Part shown: positions 1-11,402 of the stretch, piece by piece | How the letters are laid out: each line of letters begins with the position of its first letter | Position numbering within the stretch: the first letter of the stretch is position 1 | Source: Cephalopachus bancanus | Lineage: Eukaryota > Chordata > Mammalia > Primates > Tarsiidae | Length of the DNA stretch: 64,000 nt | Direction: 5' to 3' | Assembly: GCA_027257055.1 (NCBI GenBank) | Contig: JAPVLO010000320.1 | Coordinates: forward strand, 682,001 to 746,000 | Program-made: the position numbers and the translations under genes | Notes under the pieces: model-generated | Seen by the model: the letters and a program-made list of their open reading frames with translations, nothing else | What the model was told of the DNA's origin: nothing | Database searches by the model: none

Positions 1-11
1 AAGTATCTTTC

Positions 12-307
12 TTTTTTTTTTTTTTTTTTTTTGAGTTGGAGTCTCACTCTGTCACCCATACTGGAGTGCAGTGGCCGCTCCCGGCCACCGCAGCCTCGAC
101 CTGCTGGGCTCCGGCGATCCTTCCGCCTCAGCCTTCCGAGTAGCCGGAACTACAGGCGCGCGCTACCACGACCGGCTGATTTTTTAATTTATTGTAGAGA
201 TGAGGTCTCGCTGCCCAGGAGGGTCTCGAACCCGCGGGCTCAGGCAATCCACTCACCTCAGCCTCCCAAAGGCACGGATTACAGGCTGAGCCACCGAACC
301 CAGCTGA
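12..307 (-). mobile_element. Alu SINE, lineage-specific young type, full length
   Basis: Antisense dimeric Alu with a poly-T start (tail) at 12-32. It carries the local diagnostic bases: GAGTTGGAGTCTCACTCTG tail, GGCCGCTCCCGGCCACC right arm and AATTTATTGTAGAGATGAGG linker. A perfect 11-bp target-site duplication, AAGTATCTTTC, lies at 1-11 and 308-318, which proves L1-type insertion. The left arm has a short deletion near the CTGCCCAGG motif, shared with the copy at 43556. Confidence 0.95.
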
Positions 308-318
308 AAGTATCTTTC

Positions 319-425
319 ATCTGTCTGTTTCCCCCAGCTGACTTGTCTCCTAATGGCTGGGGCCCAATCTCACTCACTCAGTCCCGCTGGCCCCGAACGT
401 GGGACATAGTAGGTATTCAATAAAC
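319..425 (+). repeat. L2 LINE 3'-end fragment
   Basis: Shows the L2 terminal layout: CTGTCTGTTTCCCCCA near the start, then a degenerate middle, ending CATAGTAGGTATTCAATAAA. It is diverged and inactive, and directly abuts the target-site duplication of the preceding Alu. Confidence 0.6.
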
Positions 426-604
426 AACTTTGTTTCCTCCTTTACAAATCCCATTTCCACAGTAACTCCTAGAAGAACCTTAACACTCAGCACAAGTAAC
501 GGAAAGCGTTCTGCTGTCAAGCATGTTTATGAAAGCCAATTGAAACAAAATTGCTGGGGTGGTGGTTGTATCACTATGGTCATAAAATTGAAGATCTGAG
601 TGGT

Positions 605-748
605 GAGAGGCAGAAAAGTCTGGTACAGAGTATTGGCTCTGGGTTCAAGACCAGACTCGGGCTCCCTCTAGCAGTGTGACCATGGGCGTGTCACTTTCCC
701 TCTCTGGCCCTAAGTCTCTTCTATTGCAAGATGAAAGGGCCACTCAGA
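605..748 (+). repeat. MIR SINE
   Basis: Matches the MIR core: TTGGCTCTGGGTTCAAGACC, then AGCAGTGTGACCATGGGCGTG and the CTCTCTGGCCCTAAGTCTC region. Old, diverged tRNA-derived SINE, non-coding. Confidence 0.7.
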
Positions 749-764
749 CACAAAGGGTCACCTG

Positions 765-1035
765 ACTATATAAATCCATGTACATGAAATGTCCAGAATA
801 GACAAATCCAGAGACAGAAAGTAGATTCGTGATTGCCAGGAAAAGCGGGGAGGGAAGGAGGAGTGGATGTGACAGGTACGGGGCGTCTTTTGGGGATGAT
901 GAAATATTCTGGAATTAGGGGTGATGGCTGCAAAATGTTGTGAATATACTAAAAAACACTGAAATGTCTACCTGAATGGTTACAGTGGTGAATTTTCTGT
1001 TATGTGGATTTTCTCTGAGTAAAAGGAAAAAAGAA
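765..1035 (+). repeat. L1M 3' UTR fragment
   Basis: Contains the hallmark of old L1 3' ends: CATGAAATGTCCAGAATAG, a G-rich stretch, then TTCTGGAATTAGG...GTGATGGCTGC, GAATATACTAAAAA and a terminal GTGAATTTT...CTGAGTAAAAGG. It is 5'-truncated and retains no ORF. Confidence 0.8.
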
Positions 1036-1400
1036 CAGAAATTGTAAATTGGCGGCCCAATAGGTCACACCAGGCCTACGGCATGTTCTTTAAACCTAAA
1101 GGGAACTTTCGGTAAATTTGCATAAATCACTTAAAAGCAAAAGATTCCTTGATTGTGAGTATCCAAATCTGCACATGATAAAGCCACACAGGGAAACACG
1201 TACATGTGCATGTGCAAGCGCGTGCACATACAAACTTGTGTGATCTGAACAAGGGCTGTATCTTGTAGCAATTGTCGCAATGTATACTTCCTGGTTTTGA
1301 TGCCATACTATATAGCTCTGGAAATTGTTCCCACTGGGGGAGGTGGAGTGCAAGACACACAGGACCCCTCTATGCCATTTTTTGCCACTCTCTGTAAGTC
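1036..1400. other. Single-copy DNA, no gene seen
   Basis: No recognised repeat. A short alternating TG/CA stretch lies near 1197-1235. Short minus-strand open frames lack any family resemblance. Confidence 0.5.
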
Positions 1401-1410
1401 TATAATTATT

Positions 1411-1695
1411 ATTATTTTTTTTTTGAGTTGGAGTCTCATTCTGTCACCCAGACTGGAGTGCAGTGGCACGCTCCTGGCCACCGCAACCTTGATCTGCCGG
1501 GCTCCAGAGAGCCTTCTGCCTCAGCCTCCCAAGTAGCTGAAACTACAGGCATGCGCTACCACACCTGGCTAATTTTTGATTTATTGTAAAAATGAGGTCT
1601 CGTCAACTTGCCCGGGTGGATCTCGAACCTGTGGGCTCAGGCAATCCACCTGCCTTGGCCTCCCAAAGTGCTGGGATTAGCCACCGAGCCCAGCC
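1411..1695 (-). mobile_element. Alu SINE, lineage-specific type
   Basis: Antisense Alu with the GAGTTGGAGTCTCATTCTG tail, AGTAGCTGAAACTACAGG and a TGATTTATTGTAAAAATGAGG linker. An imperfect duplication, TATAATTATT at 1401-1410 and TACAATTATT at 1696-1705, flanks it. Confidence 0.92.
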
Positions 1696-1720
1696 TACAA
1701 TTATTTTTAAAATTTAAAAA

Positions 1721-1769
1721 TCATGTGTGTGTGTATATGTGTGAACATATATATACACACATATATATA

Positions 1770-1829
<60 letters not shown>
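1721..1829. repeat. Compound (TG)n/(TA)n microsatellite
   Basis: About 105 bp of almost pure alternating purine-pyrimidine: TG runs, ATATAC/ACACAT segments, then an unbroken TA run of about 45 bp. Self-complementary and likely polymorphic in length. Confidence 0.95.
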
Positions 1830-1833
<4 letters not shown>

Positions 1834-2815
1834 CAAAGGTTTTGTCATTTTAAAATGCGCCTCCTCCTTAAACGTTAACAAGATCTATACAGGACTTGGG
1901 CCCCAAGGACAACACGGGGATGGAGCCGGGTGGCGGCTGCTACCCTTCAGATGGCCACAGCGCTAAGATTCATCTCTGTCACACGGAGGGTCAACTGCCA
2001 CTGATCATGGCCACATGTACCTAGAACAGCATTCCTCCATCAACAACAGGAAAATGAAAGACCAAGAGTCTTGTGTTTCCAGGGGGAAAAAAGGGAGACC
2101 GCAACATTTCTGTGAAAAAGAACATTCCTAACAGTTTGATTTGCAGCCTCTCAGCCTTCATCTCGTGCTACCTGCTGACCTTGGAGACAACTGAGGTTTA
2201 GACCCCAGGACTAAAATTCTCTGGACCAAAGTTCTCATTCTAAGTCAGCAAATAAATGTTAAAATCAAACCACTGAGAAAGAACACAGCTTAAGTACACA
2301 GGATCTCATTCTCCCCTAAATATTTTGGTTCTTCCATCTCACCTTCTCTGAGCACACGGGGTCCTGCTCTCAGTCACGCAAGGGGAAGGGCCCACCCCCG
2401 ATGCACGTTCAAATCCAGAAGAAGAAGCAGGATTTCTCTTCTCCACCAAAACTGTGGTTCTGTTGAGCAGGGTAGGGAACGGGCCGTAGGGCATGCATTC
2501 CCCCACCTCTCCTACCTCCCTTCTGCCACCCCGCCCGCAAAGAACGTGCTTGGAATGCAACTGGCCCTGAGACAGCAGTGGGGCATGGTCACAGAGGACC
2601 CAAGGAAACTGCTGGCCGGGCTACACAGAAGGATCACCAGGGGCTCCAGCCTGACTGCGGAATTTTAATATCCTTCTCCTCAGGGCACACGCATGCAGAC
2701 TGCCACACATGAATCCACCCTGTAGTGTTTGGAAATCAGTGATCTAGAACACTGTGATGCTTTTTGCTTACCTGGCTGCTAGGAAGGACATGTCGTGTCC
2801 AGTCAAGAGATACTG
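1830..2815. other. Single-copy or anciently diverged DNA
   Basis: No gene or clear repeat. Short open frames on both strands have no recognisable domain, and the segment contains no CpG cluster. Confidence 0.45.
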
Positions 2816-3137
2816 GGACTGTACTGTCTGGTAGAATAGCTACCAGTCACAGTTGGCCCCTGAAATGTGACTAGTGCCACATGAGATATGCTATCAGGGT
2901 AACGTACACATTGGACTGTGAAGACTTGGAATTTTTTTTAAAAGAGAATATAAAATATCTCATTGATTTTTAAAATATTATTATGTATTGAAATAATCAT
3001 ATTTTACATAAACTGGGTAAAGAAACCATGTTGTTAAAATTCATTCCATTTTTTTTCTTTTTTTACTTTTTTAACATGGCTACTAGAAAATCTTCAATGA
3101 CATATGTGACTTGTACCATATTTCTATTGCACAGCCA
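2815..3137. mobile_element. hAT-Charlie non-autonomous DNA transposon relic
   Basis: Internal landmarks of the 'stretch of CACATTTCAAGTGCTCAATAG/TGTGGCTAGT' MITE group: GAAATGTGACTAGTGCCAC at the left, AAGAGAATATAAAATATCTC in the middle, and TTTTTAACATGGCTACTAG...CATATGTGACTTG...TATTTCTATTGCACAG at the right. About 320 bp, no transposase. The exact subfamily is not certain. Confidence 0.7.
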
Positions 3138-3179
3138 GACTGGAAGAGACACTCATCATTTTAGTGGAGATGACAGTCA

Positions 3180-3330
3180 GAATGGAAAAGGCAAGGAGCT
3201 TGACCAACCCGGTCTCCACCCACCAGCTGTGTGACGCTAAGCAGGTCACCAGTCTCTCTGATGTCCCATTTCCTCCCCTGTGCATGGGCAGGGTCACATC
3301 CACACCCTAGGCTGTGGGTAAACACAAATA
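3180..3330 (+). repeat. MIR SINE
   Basis: MIR core remnants: CCACCAGCTGTGTGACGCTAAGCAGGTCACC, then CTCTCTGATGTCCCATTTCC. Diverged. Confidence 0.6.
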
Positions 3331-3983
3331 AAAGAGCACAGCTGGAAGCACCCACCATGCATCTCCCCATAGCCGGTACTCAACACCTGCACACTGCCTG
3401 CCTGCTTCCTTCCTTGACCTCCCTAAGGACAGAAAATATGAGCCCAGAATCATCTGGCACCAAATTTCCTAACCACGCATCCAGTTCACACAGTAGCAGC
3501 AGGTAACACAGTGGTTCTCTATCCACAGGGTATCAAGGAATCATCCAGAAAGCCTGAACACCCCAGAGATTCTGACCCTGTCCACCTGGTGTCGGTTCAG
3601 GTATATACATTTCTCACAGGCACCGAGAAACATCTTGATGCCTGTGGTTTAGAGTCACTCTGACAAACACTGACACAGCTGAGAAACTGTGACCAATACC
3701 AGCAGAACTGCCTGAGGATTTCCCCAGCCCAGAGACAGAACGGAGAAGAAGGCAGGTGTTGGCCCACAGAACTGGTCGCAGACCTGTCCACAGCAGAGGG
3801 CTGCTCTCCTGACAACTTTTGAACCTAGATAGGAAATGACCATCTGCCCTGGGCATTGTTTCAAACATCAGAAGGCAGCTGATGCTTCCTGCCCTCACAC
3901 CATCCTTAAGGTGGTCAAAAAATATAGGTACAATTTCAAGGCACCCAACAGCCTGGCCATTGGACTAAAAAGATTGTGCTAGA
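3331..3983. other. Single-copy DNA, possible weak MER5-like relic
   Basis: No gene seen. CAGTGGTTCTCTATCCACAGG at about 3511 and CCCCAGAGATTCTGACCC at about 3564 resemble the first half of a MER5B-type palindromic element, but the match is too decayed to define its ends. Confidence 0.35.
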
Positions 3984-4160
3984 GTTGGGCATGGTGGCGC
4001 GTGCCTATAGTAGGAGCTACTCAGGAGGCTGAGGCAGGAAGACGGCATAAGACCAGCAGTTTGAGGTTGCAGTGAGCTATGATCACGCCTGTGAATAGCC
4101 ACCGTACTCCAGCTTGGGCAATATGGTGAGACCTAGACTCTAAATATAAAAAGGACAAAA
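3984..4160 (+). mobile_element. Alu right-arm / FRAM-like monomer
   Basis: Begins TTGGGCATGGTGGCGCG and runs through GAGGCTGAGGCAGGAAG, GTGAGCTATGATCACGCC and CTCCAGCTTGGGCAATATGG to an A-rich end. Only a right monomer is present, so it is either a free FRAM-type copy or a 5'-truncated AluJ. Confidence 0.7.
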
Positions 4161-4163
4161 TAA

Positions 4164-4464
<301 letters not shown>

Positions 4465-4465
4465 A

Positions 4466-5495
4466 AAATAAACACAAAAGACTGTGAGGCTCAGTTCACC
4501 CATCAGCAACGTAAGAGCGGGTCCAGGACAGGGCCCTTTTCCACCTCTACCTGGTACCCAATTGCACTTGGTACCCCCTACTGCCTGACTGCTCTGGATG
4601 TCAGCCCTCGATGTCAAGCTTCTAGAATCAATGCCCTGGTCTTCTAGAAGCCAACCGAAAGGAGCTCCTGGCACAGACTTGCAAGTCCCAGCAGCCTGCT
4701 TATTCTGGGGCCGTTAAAAACACTCAAAGAAGTCATCTCACTGAACGTGAATGCGGACAGGCAGCACACACAGATCGATTCGCCCCCAGGAGGAGCGCTG
4801 ACAGAAGAAAGGCTCTCTTTATCTAAGCCAGACAGTCTCTGCTCTTTCCCCTGGTCTAAAGATCCTCTCTGTGCTAAACCACCTCCATCTCAAAGCAGCA
4901 CAAAAGAGCAATTTCTTGGAGAATGAAAATTAAAACATCCTTCCCCAATAATATTTCTGTCAGTAAAATGTGGCCTAGAAACTCAACCTTTTCTTCCCTC
5001 TTGAAGCAAATTCCCTTTCTATTTATAGATTTAAAAAAAAAAAAAAACCCAGCCTGAACGTATCGCCACATTTCCCCACTAAATCCAAACTGCCTCAAAT
5101 TATTTTTGAAAACAGGGTATGAAGTAAATAAGCACTGAATCTGAGAACTCTGACATATCTATTTGTAACGCTGGAAAATGATCTGGAGTTTGTGCAGATG
5201 CAGTAGAACAAAGACCATGCTGACTCCAGCATACCCGCCCTGGCTCGCACCACGGATTGCCTCCACCGAGTCACCCACCTTCCAGAGGGCGCACCACGGT
5301 TCTACTCTCAATCACCAGCTTCTGTCTCCCAGGCAGAATATGCTGCTGAAACCTGAACATAACCAAGTCTCTGCTTAGCCCAGTCTCCACTTGGTGGCCA
5401 CACAGAGAAGCAATCCAGCCCAAGCATAATAAAAAATATTTGTAAATGTTACTGAATCTCTGGAATACCAAAGGGGAAAAATTTGGTTTAAAGTG
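4466..5495. other. Single-copy DNA; possible MIR trace at its start
   Basis: GACTGTGAGGCTCAGTTCACC at about 4481 resembles a MIR piece. The rest has no recognised repeat or gene, apart from a poly-A run at 5033-5047. Confidence 0.4.
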
Positions 5496-5781
5496 TTTTT
5501 TTGCTTTTTGAGTCAGGGTCTCACTGCCCAGGCTGCAGTGCAGTGGCGTGATCACAGCTCACCACAGCCTCAACCTCCTGGGCTCTGGTGATCCTTCCAC
5601 CTCACCTCTCAAGAAGCTGGGGCTACAGGTGTGCATCACCGCTCCCAGCTATTTTGGGGGGGGTGGCATTTTGCTATGTTGCCCAGGCTGGTCTCGAACT
5701 CCTGGGCTCCAGGCTCAAATCATCCTCTTGCCTTGGCCTCCCAAGGTGCTTGGATGACAGGCATGAGCCACCATGCCCAGC
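5496..5781 (-). mobile_element. AluJ-like SINE
   Basis: Antisense Alu from TTTTTTGAGTCAGGGTCTCACTG to GAGCCACCATGCCCAGC. An internal GGGGGGGG run at about 5656 and a CTCCAGG insertion at about 5707 are copy-specific changes. Confidence 0.9.
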
Positions 5782-5789
5782 AAAAATCC

Positions 5790-6795
5790 TTATCACATAG
5801 GAAAGCATCTTTCAAATCCTTCCTCCTTCCCTACTACTTGGCACGCATCCCCTGCTCCTCTAGAAACGCTCCCTTACTCTTCATCTGCCCAAGCCTCAGC
5901 GGATAAACACCTCTCCCCCTCTCCTTTCCTTTGGCCTCCATTCTTTCTTTTTCCCCACAAGCACTGGGTCTTTTCGGATCCAAGCACAGTCCCTCGTTAC
6001 ACATCCACACACACTCATGCACTCTGGACCCACATCCTACTTACCCAGTTCAGCCTCCACTTATTGCCTCGACTCTCTACGAAGGTGGCCCAGGAACAGA
6101 GCCAGCCAAGAGAAAAGTCTCCTTAGAAGGCAGAGCTACTGTGCAAGCTGACTAATCAACAGAAGAATCCAATCTCTTTAGCAGACAGAAGAGGAGAAAG
6201 TCCATGAACACGCACAGTGGCACATGGCACGGGGTAGTGGGTGCTATAAGCTAATGCCCAGGGGTGCTAAATGTCACCACTCAGATCAGCTGGGCTTGGC
6301 TTCAGAAAAGACACTCTCATAGCTAAGTCAGGCCTCTGCTGGGGAGAGAACCCCACATGGCCATTCATCGGCCATCCCACCTTGACTTCCAAAAGCTTCC
6401 TGTAATACACTGCCTCGCAATATCCATCTCCCGAATGGTTACTGCAGCACACAGACAGGGGCAGTTCCCAGATCTCAAGCAGAGATGACCTTGGTGCTTA
6501 CAGAAGTGAACCGTGATCTGCATAGGAGGAAATGAGGGCCTGGAGCCATGGGGAACTTCAAAGGCGGCACTGCTTGTGCAAATGGGCTGTTCCCTCGCTC
6601 ACCACACACTGAGGCAGGCTGGGAGGCAGTGAGGAGGAAGACAGAAACTGATGAATATGACCCAGCCTCTACTTTCAAGGAGGCACAGAGAGGGGATGAG
6701 AGCTCTTCAAGGTAAATACTAAGGAGGAGTTGTGTCTGGTTGTGGAGGGAGTCGAGAGAAAGGAGCGAGAACAGCCGCATATTACAGAAGTAAGA
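5790..6795. other. Single-copy DNA, no gene seen
   Basis: Pyrimidine-rich from 5810 to 5960. Plus-strand open frames of 91 and 117 codons begin within or next to the Alu and have no recognisable domain. Confidence 0.45.
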
Positions 6796-6799
6796 CACT

Positions 6800-6965
6800 A
6801 ACCCAAGTTCTAGCTCTGCCATGGGCCAGCTGTTGGCCCTGGGCAAGTTAATACACTTCTCTGAAACTATTTCCATCTCTGCAAAATGAGGGGGCTGGCC
6901 ACAAGCGATCCAAGTTCCCTTCTGGCGCTGACATTCTGCAGCTAGGTGGTTCTAAGGGTACCAGC
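6800..6965 (+). repeat. MIR SINE (MIRc-like)
   Basis: AAGTTCTAGCTCTGCCATGG, GGGCAAGTTAATACACTTC, CATCTCTGCAAAATGAGG, and a 3' end resembling GTTCCCTTCTGGC...ATTCTG, which matches the MIRc-type terminus. Confidence 0.75.
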
Positions 6966-7235
6966 CGTGTATGGGTCATGGACAAATAGGTGGGGGCAAG
7001 GACAGAAGTAGGCATACAAACTATCCAAAATATTGCTCCTGATCACTGATCATAGCTCTAGGGGAATACTGTCCAGTGTGGTCAGCAGTCACAGGTCAGT
7101 TTCTGGGTCCCTTCATCTCAATAACAGAAAGTTGTGCATGGTGTTTTTCAAGCAGGCGGTTCACTTATGGGCCACACTGAAGATGCATTAGGGGCAGTGA
7201 CTTCCTTTCCATCCTCACGAAGGCCAGAGTTCCTT
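6966..7235. other. Single-copy DNA
   Basis: No repeat or gene recognised. Confidence 0.4.
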
Positions 7236-7237
7236 CT

Positions 7238-7350
7238 CCTTGGTTTGCAGACAAGCAGACAGGCTCACGGGGTCTGAATGACTCCCCGAGTCACACGGCT
7301 TGGGGCAGCAATACCAAGAGAGAAGTCCAGGGTGTCCAGCTCCCCACCTA
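7238..7350 (-). repeat. MIR SINE fragment
   Basis: Antisense MIR core: GCAGACAAGCAGACAGGCTCACG, then TGACTCCCCGAGTCACACGGC. Confidence 0.55.
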
Positions 7351-7574
7351 ACATTAAATGCCAAATAGGTCACCGTGTGGGATACCTGCAGAGTGCAAAC
7401 ACTTAGAAGCCGCCACGCAGACTCACCTAACTGGCCAAGAGGACAGGGAGGACTCCGTCAAGGGGAGCCAAGGACAGCCTTTCCTTCCTCCACCACCCTG
7501 ATGAGAAGGCCAGTCACCACCCCGAGGGTCGGTGGGCACTTGCCCTCTAGTTACATGTCCAAGTTTCTGTCTTT

Positions 7575-7830
7575 AAGCCATGCAGGCAGTGGCTTGTACG
7601 CTAGTGTGGAAGATCTTGACCTGGGGTCCAATGAAAACCCCACGCAAAGACTCTAGCACTTTCTATATGTGTCTCTTGGGCAACCTTAGACCATCTCAAC
7701 ACTTCCATTTTCCCATCTGTAGACTAGAGATAACAACAGCACCTGTAGCTTGTAGGGTCACGATGAGGCTTAAATGAGGTAACACAGGTAAGCGCTTAGC
7801 ACAATGTCTACAACATGTTGTTATTAACAC
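7575..7830 (+). repeat. MIR SINE, near full length
   Basis: Good MIR match from the 5' region through TTGGGCAACCTTAGACC, TTCCCATCTGTAGACTAGAG, GTCACGATGAGGCTTAAATG, and GTAAGCGCTTAGCACAATGTC. Confidence 0.85.
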
Positions 7831-8049
7831 TACAATTTTTCTGCGGAAGGTGTCCAAAGCTTTCATCAGATTCTCCAAGGGGTCCATGATTCAATAAAAA
7901 TTAAGATTCTCTACAATGTGTCCTTGAAATGGAACTGAGGTCATCCTGTGGAAAGAGCAGGACCTCCTCTAGTTTTCTTACCTCTCAGAAGAAAGGGAGG
8001 TAAGGCTTTCTATGCCCCTGCCCCTAGAGGGTAGAAGAAAGTGAATTCT

Positions 8050-8212
8050 GAGCTGGGTGCGGTGGCCCATGCCTGTAATCACAGCACTTTGGGAGGCAGC
8101 GGCAGGAGGATTGCATGAACCCCGTAGTTCAAGACCAGCCTGGGCAACATAGCGAGACCCTGTCACTACAAAAAAATAAAAAATTAGCCAGGCACGCCTG
8201 TAGTCCCAGCAG
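8050..8212 (+). mobile_element. AluJ-like SINE with missing 3' end
   Basis: Starts GCTGGGTGCGGTGGCCCATG, carries a full left arm and linker (ACAAAAAAATAAAAAATTAGCC), then stops at GTAGTCCCAGC without right arm or tail. Loss of the 3' end points to a deletion after insertion, because insertion-time truncation removes 5' ends. Confidence 0.85.
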
Positions 8213-8439
8213 GGTTGAAGAGGAGAAGCGTCTGTCACTGTGACCCAGTTCTCCCATTCCAGCGTCGGGGTGCCTTTTCTGCACCGCCTCCCAAGGAAAT
8301 GTGAACACTGGGCAGAATCGCCCCAGATACACAAGAAGGTGATGGGTTGGGAAGTGAAGACAATCCAAAGTTCAGGTCCTGGTCTGGAAAGAGCCAACGA
8401 AGAAGGAAAAGAATTGAAGAGGCATGGAAGGGGTAAGAG

Positions 8440-8685
8440 GTGGGAAGCCATTTACATCCTGGCTTTGCTGCTCTCTGGCCTCGTGACCTTGGACAAATGA
8501 CTCAACTTCTCTGAGCCTCAGTTTCTCCATGAATAAAATGGGGGGCTAATTCACAGCCCTTGCTTCACAGAGGAGATGTAAGGATCAAACGAGCTCATCT
8601 ATGTAGAGCGGCACATCACAGGTGCTCATGGATTGATGAGGTCATCCTCGTGAGTACCATGACGATAATGATGATGGAAGAAGAA
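8440..8685 (+). repeat. MIR SINE, near full length
   Basis: GTGACCTTGGACAAATGACTC, GAGCCTCAGTTTCTCCATG, AATAAAATGGGGGGC, then GGAGATGTAAGGATCAAACG and CACAGGTGCTCATGG. Confidence 0.85.
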
Positions 8686-9099
8686 GGAGACAAAGGTTAG
8701 CACAGTCTTATGGGTTTAGATGTTGTTCCACCCAACAAAAAAATCAAGGCAGGTTTGTGGGGAGAAAGACCAGCCTCTGACGTAATACAGTGTCCTGGGT
8801 CTAAAGAACCTCAGCTTTGGGTGCCCAGCCCAGAAAGTTCCACTCAGGTAGAAAGGAAGGAGGACACAGATGAGTGTCTAACAGACGGGTCAACTCAAAT
8901 ATCACATCTTTACTCTCAGCTGGAACAGTACCAGCTCCATAAAGTCACCTGGGTCACTCTAAAAGTCATTGAAGTCTATCTTCGATTAATCAACAATGGG
9001 GAAATATATTACTACTTAATAATTAGATGGGATGGGTTAGACGGAATCTTTCAGAGCCAGGGATATTTAGAAGCAAAGTGAGTATAAAAGTAAAAAATA
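8686..9099. other. Single-copy DNA with a 123-codon open frame
   Basis: An uninterrupted plus-strand frame covers 8710-9081 outside recognised repeats. Its predicted protein shows no recognisable domain, signal peptide or membrane span, and no promoter or splice context supports it. Most likely chance. Confidence 0.3.
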
Positions 9100-9379
9100 G
9101 GCTGGGCACAGTGGCTCACATCTGTAATCCCAGTACTTTTGGAGGCCAAGACGGGAGGATCGCTTGAGCCCAAGAGTTCGAGACCAGCATAGCAAGACCC
9201 CATCTTAACAAAAAATAGAAAAATTAGTAGGGTGTGGTGCATGCACTTGTAGTCCCAGCTACTCAGGAGGCTGATGCAGGAGTATCGCTAGAGGCCAGGA
9301 GTTGGAGGCCGTGGTGAGCCATGATCATGCCACTGCACTCCAGCCCTGACTCAAGAATAAAGAAAAATAAAAATAAAAG
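9100..9379 (+). mobile_element. AluJ-like SINE
   Basis: GCTGGGCACAGTGGCTCACATC to an A-rich tail of AAATAAAAATAAAAG. A GGCAAC loss in the left arm and a deletion before CTGACTCAAG mark it as old. Confidence 0.9.
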
Positions 9380-9524
9380 AAGGGCATCGTGGATGGCAAA
9401 TTAAAAAAAGACTGGAAACAAAGTTCCCATGGCACCCCTGCCTCCTGACATCCCTAACCTCCTGTTTTCTCTCCTGTATTCTCTGCCTAGACCAAGAATA
9501 AATTTGAAAGCAACCATGCTTTTC

Positions 9525-9665
9525 TTTGCAGATAATTTTCTCTAATATAAAAGGCATACACGTTCACCATAGAAAGCTGGGGAAACAAAAGCAGTCTCAA
9601 AGATAACACAATCATCTATCCACCGATGTTAACATGTTGATTAATTGCTGCCAATCTCTTTCTCT
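9525..9665. repeat. Ancient LINE-like fragment (probable L1M)
   Basis: Resembles the widespread 'TCTAATATAAAA...ACACGTTCACCATAGAAA...GATGTTAACATG' segment of old L1M-age repeats. Related pieces occur at 13480-13690 and 29690-30050. Family naming is uncertain. Confidence 0.4.
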
Positions 9666-9800
9666 TTTTTCTTGCTTTAAGGCAAATCATTTTTAGTTAA
9701 AGACAGTCAATTTCCTAAGATGGCAAGCACTTCTGAAGATTCAGCAAAAGCAGTTTAAAACTGGCTGGCAAAATGGAGACTGTGCAAATATGAGTGTGCG

Positions 9801-9905
9801 CTCACACACACACATGCACACACATGCACCCATGTGCACACAGGCACACACACACATAGAACACACGCCCGTACACACATGCACACACATACACCCATGT
9901 GCAGG
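9801..9905. repeat. Degenerate (CA)n microsatellite
   Basis: CACACA runs interrupted by ATGCAC, CCATGTGC and GAACACACGCC over about 100 bp. Confidence 0.85.
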
Positions 9906-10378
9906 TCTCATCTCTCAGAGGCCTCTTAAACTATCCCAATACATGTGGTCACTATGGCCACCCCTGAACTAAGTTTAAATTTAGAGGATCAAAAGAGAAC
10001 TCCACCCACTAAAACAATGCTCTTTAAGCATCAAAAAGTCCAGAATTTCAAACAAGTATTTTTAAAAACTCCAAACCTATGATGTGTACCTTGGCACCAT
10101 CGTGGGTCAGTTCCTGCTGCGGTCCCAGGATAGAATTTCAAAAGACACTGAAATTATTCCTCATGTCACTGATTCCATTCTATCAGACTCAAATGAATCA
10201 AAATCATAATAAAAAAGAAAAACAAAACTGAACCTCCCTGGCAATATGCTCAGTGCTTAGAAAACACGCGTTCTTACCAACTCCTTTTATTGTGGCCTCC
10301 TGAAACTGTTTCTAATACCACCTAGACAAGAGACATGGGAAAGATAAAATGCTGACCAGTTTCAACCAACTGCATCCA
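9906..10378. other. Single-copy DNA
   Basis: AT-rich, no gene or repeat recognised. Confidence 0.4.
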
Positions 10379-10390
10379 AGTGATTTTTTA

Positions 10391-10684
<294 letters not shown>

Positions 10685-10693
10685 TGATTTTTT

Positions 10694-11241
10694 TCCAAAG
10701 AAAGGTGGCATATTATAGGGCAAGGATAAGAGAAGTCTTATAAGTGGGAGAACATGCGGCAGCTGCATGTTACACTCATGTTTATCAAGACTCAATACAC
10801 AGAGAGAAGATACCTGTCCCATAGATTTACAAAACTGGTCCTTTTCCCCAGTCATGCCTAGACACAGGGGGTGGGGATCTGGGGAGGAAGGCCAGCACTC
10901 AAGTGAAGGATGCGAAGACCCAGGCATCACAGAGCCACTGTCCCCTAGAAGCCTGTAGCTACACCCGTAACCATAATCCCTTCATCAAAAAAGGACCAGA
11001 TTCTTGCCTAACATAGGATCTCTTCCTCCTGAAAGATCTCAATGACTAAAATGTGTAATTGGATCTTCAATCTCAGAATTTTATCTTTAAAGTTATCAGA
11101 GTATAACACTTAAAACCTTCTCCAAAAAAAGCAGACTTTGAAACTAAACACACACACACGGTCATACACAGGGAGATATGTGAAAAACAAAGTGAGACAC
11201 ACAGAAATCAAAAGGCAACTAGGGCAAAAAAGTCAGTGGCC
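10694..11241. other. Single-copy DNA
   Basis: No repeat family recognised apart from a short ACACACACACA at 11147. No credible gene. Confidence 0.4.
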
Positions 11242-11253
11242 CAGACTATTCTT

Positions 11254-11390
11254 TTTTTCTTTTTCTTTTTTGTAGAGATGGGATTCTTACTATGTTGCTC
11301 AGGTTGGTCTCAAACTCTTGGACTCAAGCAATCCTCTCGCCTTAGCTTCTCAAAGTGCTAGGATTACAGGCAGGAACCACTACACCCAGT
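11254..11390 (-). mobile_element. Free left Alu monomer (FLAM)
   Basis: Antisense single monomer: T-rich tail, GTAGAGATGGGATTCTTAC, then GATTACAGGCAGGAACCACTACACCCAG. A perfect 12-bp target-site duplication, CAGACTATTCTT at 11242-11253 and 11391-11402, shows that it inserted as a monomer and is not a broken dimer. Confidence 0.93.
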
Positions 11391-11402
11391 CAGACTATTC
11401 TT

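Noticed and set aside
31..423. 130-codon plus-strand frame at the window start
   Set aside because: Translation of an antisense Alu. Similar frames occur at every minus-strand Alu (for example 43569-43901).
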